NCBI RefSeq assembly: GCF_022647505.1
Contig: NZ_CP071409.1
Span: 3,658,001-3,722,000 of the forward strand
DNA: 64,000 nucleotides
Source of the DNA: [Pantoea] beijingensis
Lineage (GTDB): Bacteria; Pseudomonadota; Gammaproteobacteria; Enterobacterales; Enterobacteriaceae
Reading direction: 5' to 3'
Program-made: the position numbers and the translations under genes
Notes under the pieces: generated by a model
What the model saw: only the letters and a program-made list of their open reading frames with translations
Told to the model about the DNA's origin: nothing
The model's database searches: none
Shown: positions 61,482-64,000 of the stretch, piece after piece
How the letters are laid out: the number at the start of each line of letters is the position of its first letter
Numbering within the stretch: the stretch's first letter is position 1

Positions 61482-64000
61482 TGGATAAGATCGAAGTCCG
61501 GGGTGCCCGCACCCATAATTTGAAAAACATCAACCTGATCATCCCGCGCGACAAACTGATCGTTGTCACCGGCCTGTCGGGTTCCGGTAAATCCTCGCTG
61601 GCGTTCGATACGCTTTACGCTGAAGGACAACGCCGCTATGTGGAATCCCTTTCTGCTTATGCGCGCCAGTTTCTTTCTTTAATGGAGAAACCGGATGTCG
61701 ACCATATCGAAGGCCTCTCGCCTGCGATTTCTATCGAGCAGAAATCAACATCGCACAACCCGCGTTCCACCGTCGGAACCATCACTGAAATCCACGACTA
61801 TTTGCGCTTGCTGTTTGCCCGCGTGGGTGAACCGCGCTGTCCGGATCATGATGTCCCGCTGGCCGCACAAACCGTTAGTCAGATGGTGGATAACGTATTA
61901 GCGCAGCCCGAAGGGCAACGCCTGATGCTGCTGGCGCCGGTGGTACAGGACCGCAAGGGCGAACATACTAAAACCCTTGAGAATCTCGCATCACAAGGCT
62001 ATATCCGCGCACGTATTGACGGCGAAGTATGCGACCTGTCCGATCCGCCCAAGCTTGAACTCCAGAAAAAACACACTATTGAAGTGGTCGTCGATCGCTT
62101 TAAAGTCCGCGATGATATTGCCCAGCGCCTGGCTGAATCGTTTGAAACCGCGCTGGAGCTCTCCGGCGGTACCGCCATCGTTGCCGATATGGATAATCCC
62201 GAGGCCGATGAGTTGCTGTTCTCAGCAAACTTTGCCTGCCCGGTCTGCGGCTACAGCATGAGCGAGCTTGAGCCACGCCTGTTCTCGTTTAACAACCCAG
62301 CCGGTGCCTGCCCAACCTGCGACGGTTTAGGGGTTCAGCAATATTTTGATCCGGATCGCGTGGTACAAAACCCTGAATTATCGCTGGCAGGCGGTGCCAT
62401 CCGCGGCTGGGATCGTCGTAATTTTTACTATTTTCAGATGCTGAGATCGTTAGCGGAACACCTCAACTTCGACGTTGAAGCACCGTTCAATACCCTCGAT
62501 GAACGCGTCAGAAAGGTCATCCTTTACGGTTCAGGTAAAGAGAACATTGAATTTAAATATATTAACGATCGCGGTGATACTTCAGTCCGACGTCATCCTT
62601 TTGAAGGGGTGCTGCATAATATGGAGCGTCGCTACAAAGAGACCGAATCAGCGGCAGTACGTGAAGATTTAGCGAAATTTATCAACAATCGCGCGTGTAC
62701 CAGCTGTGAAGGCACCCGTCTGCGTCGTGAGGCGCGCCATGTGTTCGTCGAGAACACCACGCTACCGACCATCTCAGATATGAGCATTGGTCATGCCATG
62801 GCATTTTTTCAGAACATGAAGCTCAGCGGCCAACGCGCACAAATTGCGGAGAAAGTGCTGAAAGAGATCGGCGATCGCCTGAAGTTTCTGGTCAATGTCG
62901 GTCTGAATTATCTTTCGATGTCACGCTCCGCTGAGACACTATCAGGTGGAGAAGCGCAGCGTATTCGTCTGGCCAGCCAGATCGGCGCTGGTCTGGTCGG
63001 CGTAATGTATGTGCTGGATGAACCCTCCATTGGACTGCATCAGCGTGATAACGAACGTTTGCTTGAAACACTGGTTCATCTGCGCGATCTCGGCAATACG
63101 GTCATTGTGGTTGAGCATGATGAAGATGCTATCCGTGCCGCTGATCATGTGATTGATATTGGGCCTGGTGCGGGGGTCCACGGAGGCCAGGTCGTGGCCG
63201 AAGGCACCGTCGACGATATTATGGCAACAGAAGCGTCGCTGACCGGGCAATTCCTCAGTGGTAAACGCGAAATTGCGATTCCCCGGCAGCGCGTTCCCGC
63301 CGATCCGAACAAGGTTCTGAAGCTGGTTGGCGCACGCGGTAATAATCTTAAAGATGTGACCTTAACGCTCCCGGTCGGATTATTCAGCTGCATTACCGGC
63401 GTTTCAGGCTCCGGTAAATCGACGCTGATTAACGATACGCTGTTCCCTATCGCCCAACGCCTGCTCAACGGAGCGACCATTGCGGAACCGGCACCCTATC
63501 GCAGCGTAAGCGGCATGGAAAATTTCGATAAGGTGATCGATATCGATCAGAGCCCAATTGGCCGCACCCCACGCTCAAATCCGGCAACCTACACCGGTAT
63601 TTTCACGCCGGTGCGTGAGCTTTTCGCAGGGGTGCCTGAAGCGCGTGCTCGTGGCTACAATCCGGGCCGTTTTAGCTTTAACGTGCGCGGCGGGCGCTGC
63701 GAAGCCTGCCAGGGTGATGGCGTGATCAAGGTTGAGATGCACTTTTTGCCCGATATTTATGTGCCGTGCGATCAATGTAAAGGCAAGCGCTATAACCGCG
63801 AAACGCTGGAAATTAAATATAAAGGCAAGAGTATCCACGAAGTGCTGGAGATGACCATCGAAGAAGCCCGTGACTTCTTTGATGCCGTTCCGGCGTTGGC
63901 GCGTAAGTTACAAACGCTGATGGATGTCGGCCTGTCCTATATTCGTCTGGGTCAGTCAGCAACCACGTTGTCCGGTGGCGAGGCACAGCGCGTGAAGCTT
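61482..64000 (+). CDS. uvrA: Excinuclease ABC subunit A, 5' part
   Basis: The reading frame starts at ATG 61482 with '[17 protein letters not shown]' and stays open to the window end, giving about 839 residues; E. coli UvrA has 940, so roughly 100 are missing. Both ATPase modules are present: Walker A '[16 protein letters not shown]' and '[16 protein letters not shown]', signature '[18 protein letters not shown]', and zinc cysteines in 'CPVCGYSM' and 'CEACQGDG'. It recognises bulky DNA damage with UvrB. Confidence 0.97.

Overview
The window is a piece of enterobacterial chromosome, most likely from a plant-associated member of the Erwinia/Pantoea side of the Enterobacterales. The backbone genes gltP, acs-yjcH-actP, nhaP/yjcE, ghxP, soxR-soxS, yjcB, ssb and uvrA read like their E. 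coli counterparts and lie in much the same order. The accessory genes point to plants: a pectin-type KdgF module with a KdgR box, an L-fuconate pathway, and an HrpK-like type III translocator behind an HrpL-type promoter. The species cannot be fixed from the sequence alone.

Region 1 (1-10.5 kb) is carboxylate and deoxy-sugar-acid catabolism. It holds the end of a tripartite-tricarboxylate-transporter binding protein with an MmgE/PrpD protein; an MFS transporter with a cyclase-family hydrolase; an HxlR regulator divergent from an Old Yellow Enzyme; and a FadR-type GntR repressor divergent from three L-fuconate genes (dehydrogenase, diketo-acid hydrolase, dehydratase). One palindrome, AATGG-N5-CCATT, occurs both before the L-fuconate operon and before the MFS gene, so both are probably in one regulon.

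Region 2 (10.6-22.5 kb) holds a desaturase with a leaderless PhnD-like protein, a class A acid phosphatase, an orphan basic amino acid binding protein, tsx with a CRP site, and a Liv-type ABC importer whose second permease and both ATPases are fused in one 826-residue protein. The importer is followed by a cytosine-deaminase-like amidohydrolase and a GntR regulator; nucleobase-like uptake is inferred.

Region 3 (22.9-38.8 kb) holds an MFS transporter, an RpiB-family isomerase divergent from kdgF with a KdgR box between them, sbmA, a HicA-like/helix-turn-helix gene pair with its own palindrome (candidate toxin-antitoxin), a sugar ABC importer with a PfkB kinase and ROK regulator, an Aer-like chemoreceptor, murQ and gltP.

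Region 4 (39.3-51.0 kb) is mostly backbone: acs-yjcH-actP, nhaP/yjcE, ghxP with two PurR boxes, a glutathione transferase, soxR/soxS with a perfect sox box, and yjcB with a perfect CRP box. A caspase-fold-like cysteine protease gene sits between actP and nhaP.

Region 5 (51-60.6 kb), between yjcB and ssb, is an AT-rich acquired segment. It holds a TupA-like ATP-grasp gene with a flippase, a transposase-derived DNA-binding gene, a PanE-like reductase, an unreported 36-codon signal-peptide-like gene, and the HrpK-like translocator. The window ends with the divergent ssb and uvrA pair sharing a LexA box; uvrA runs off the end. No rRNA, tRNA, CRISPR array or complete insertion sequence was seen.
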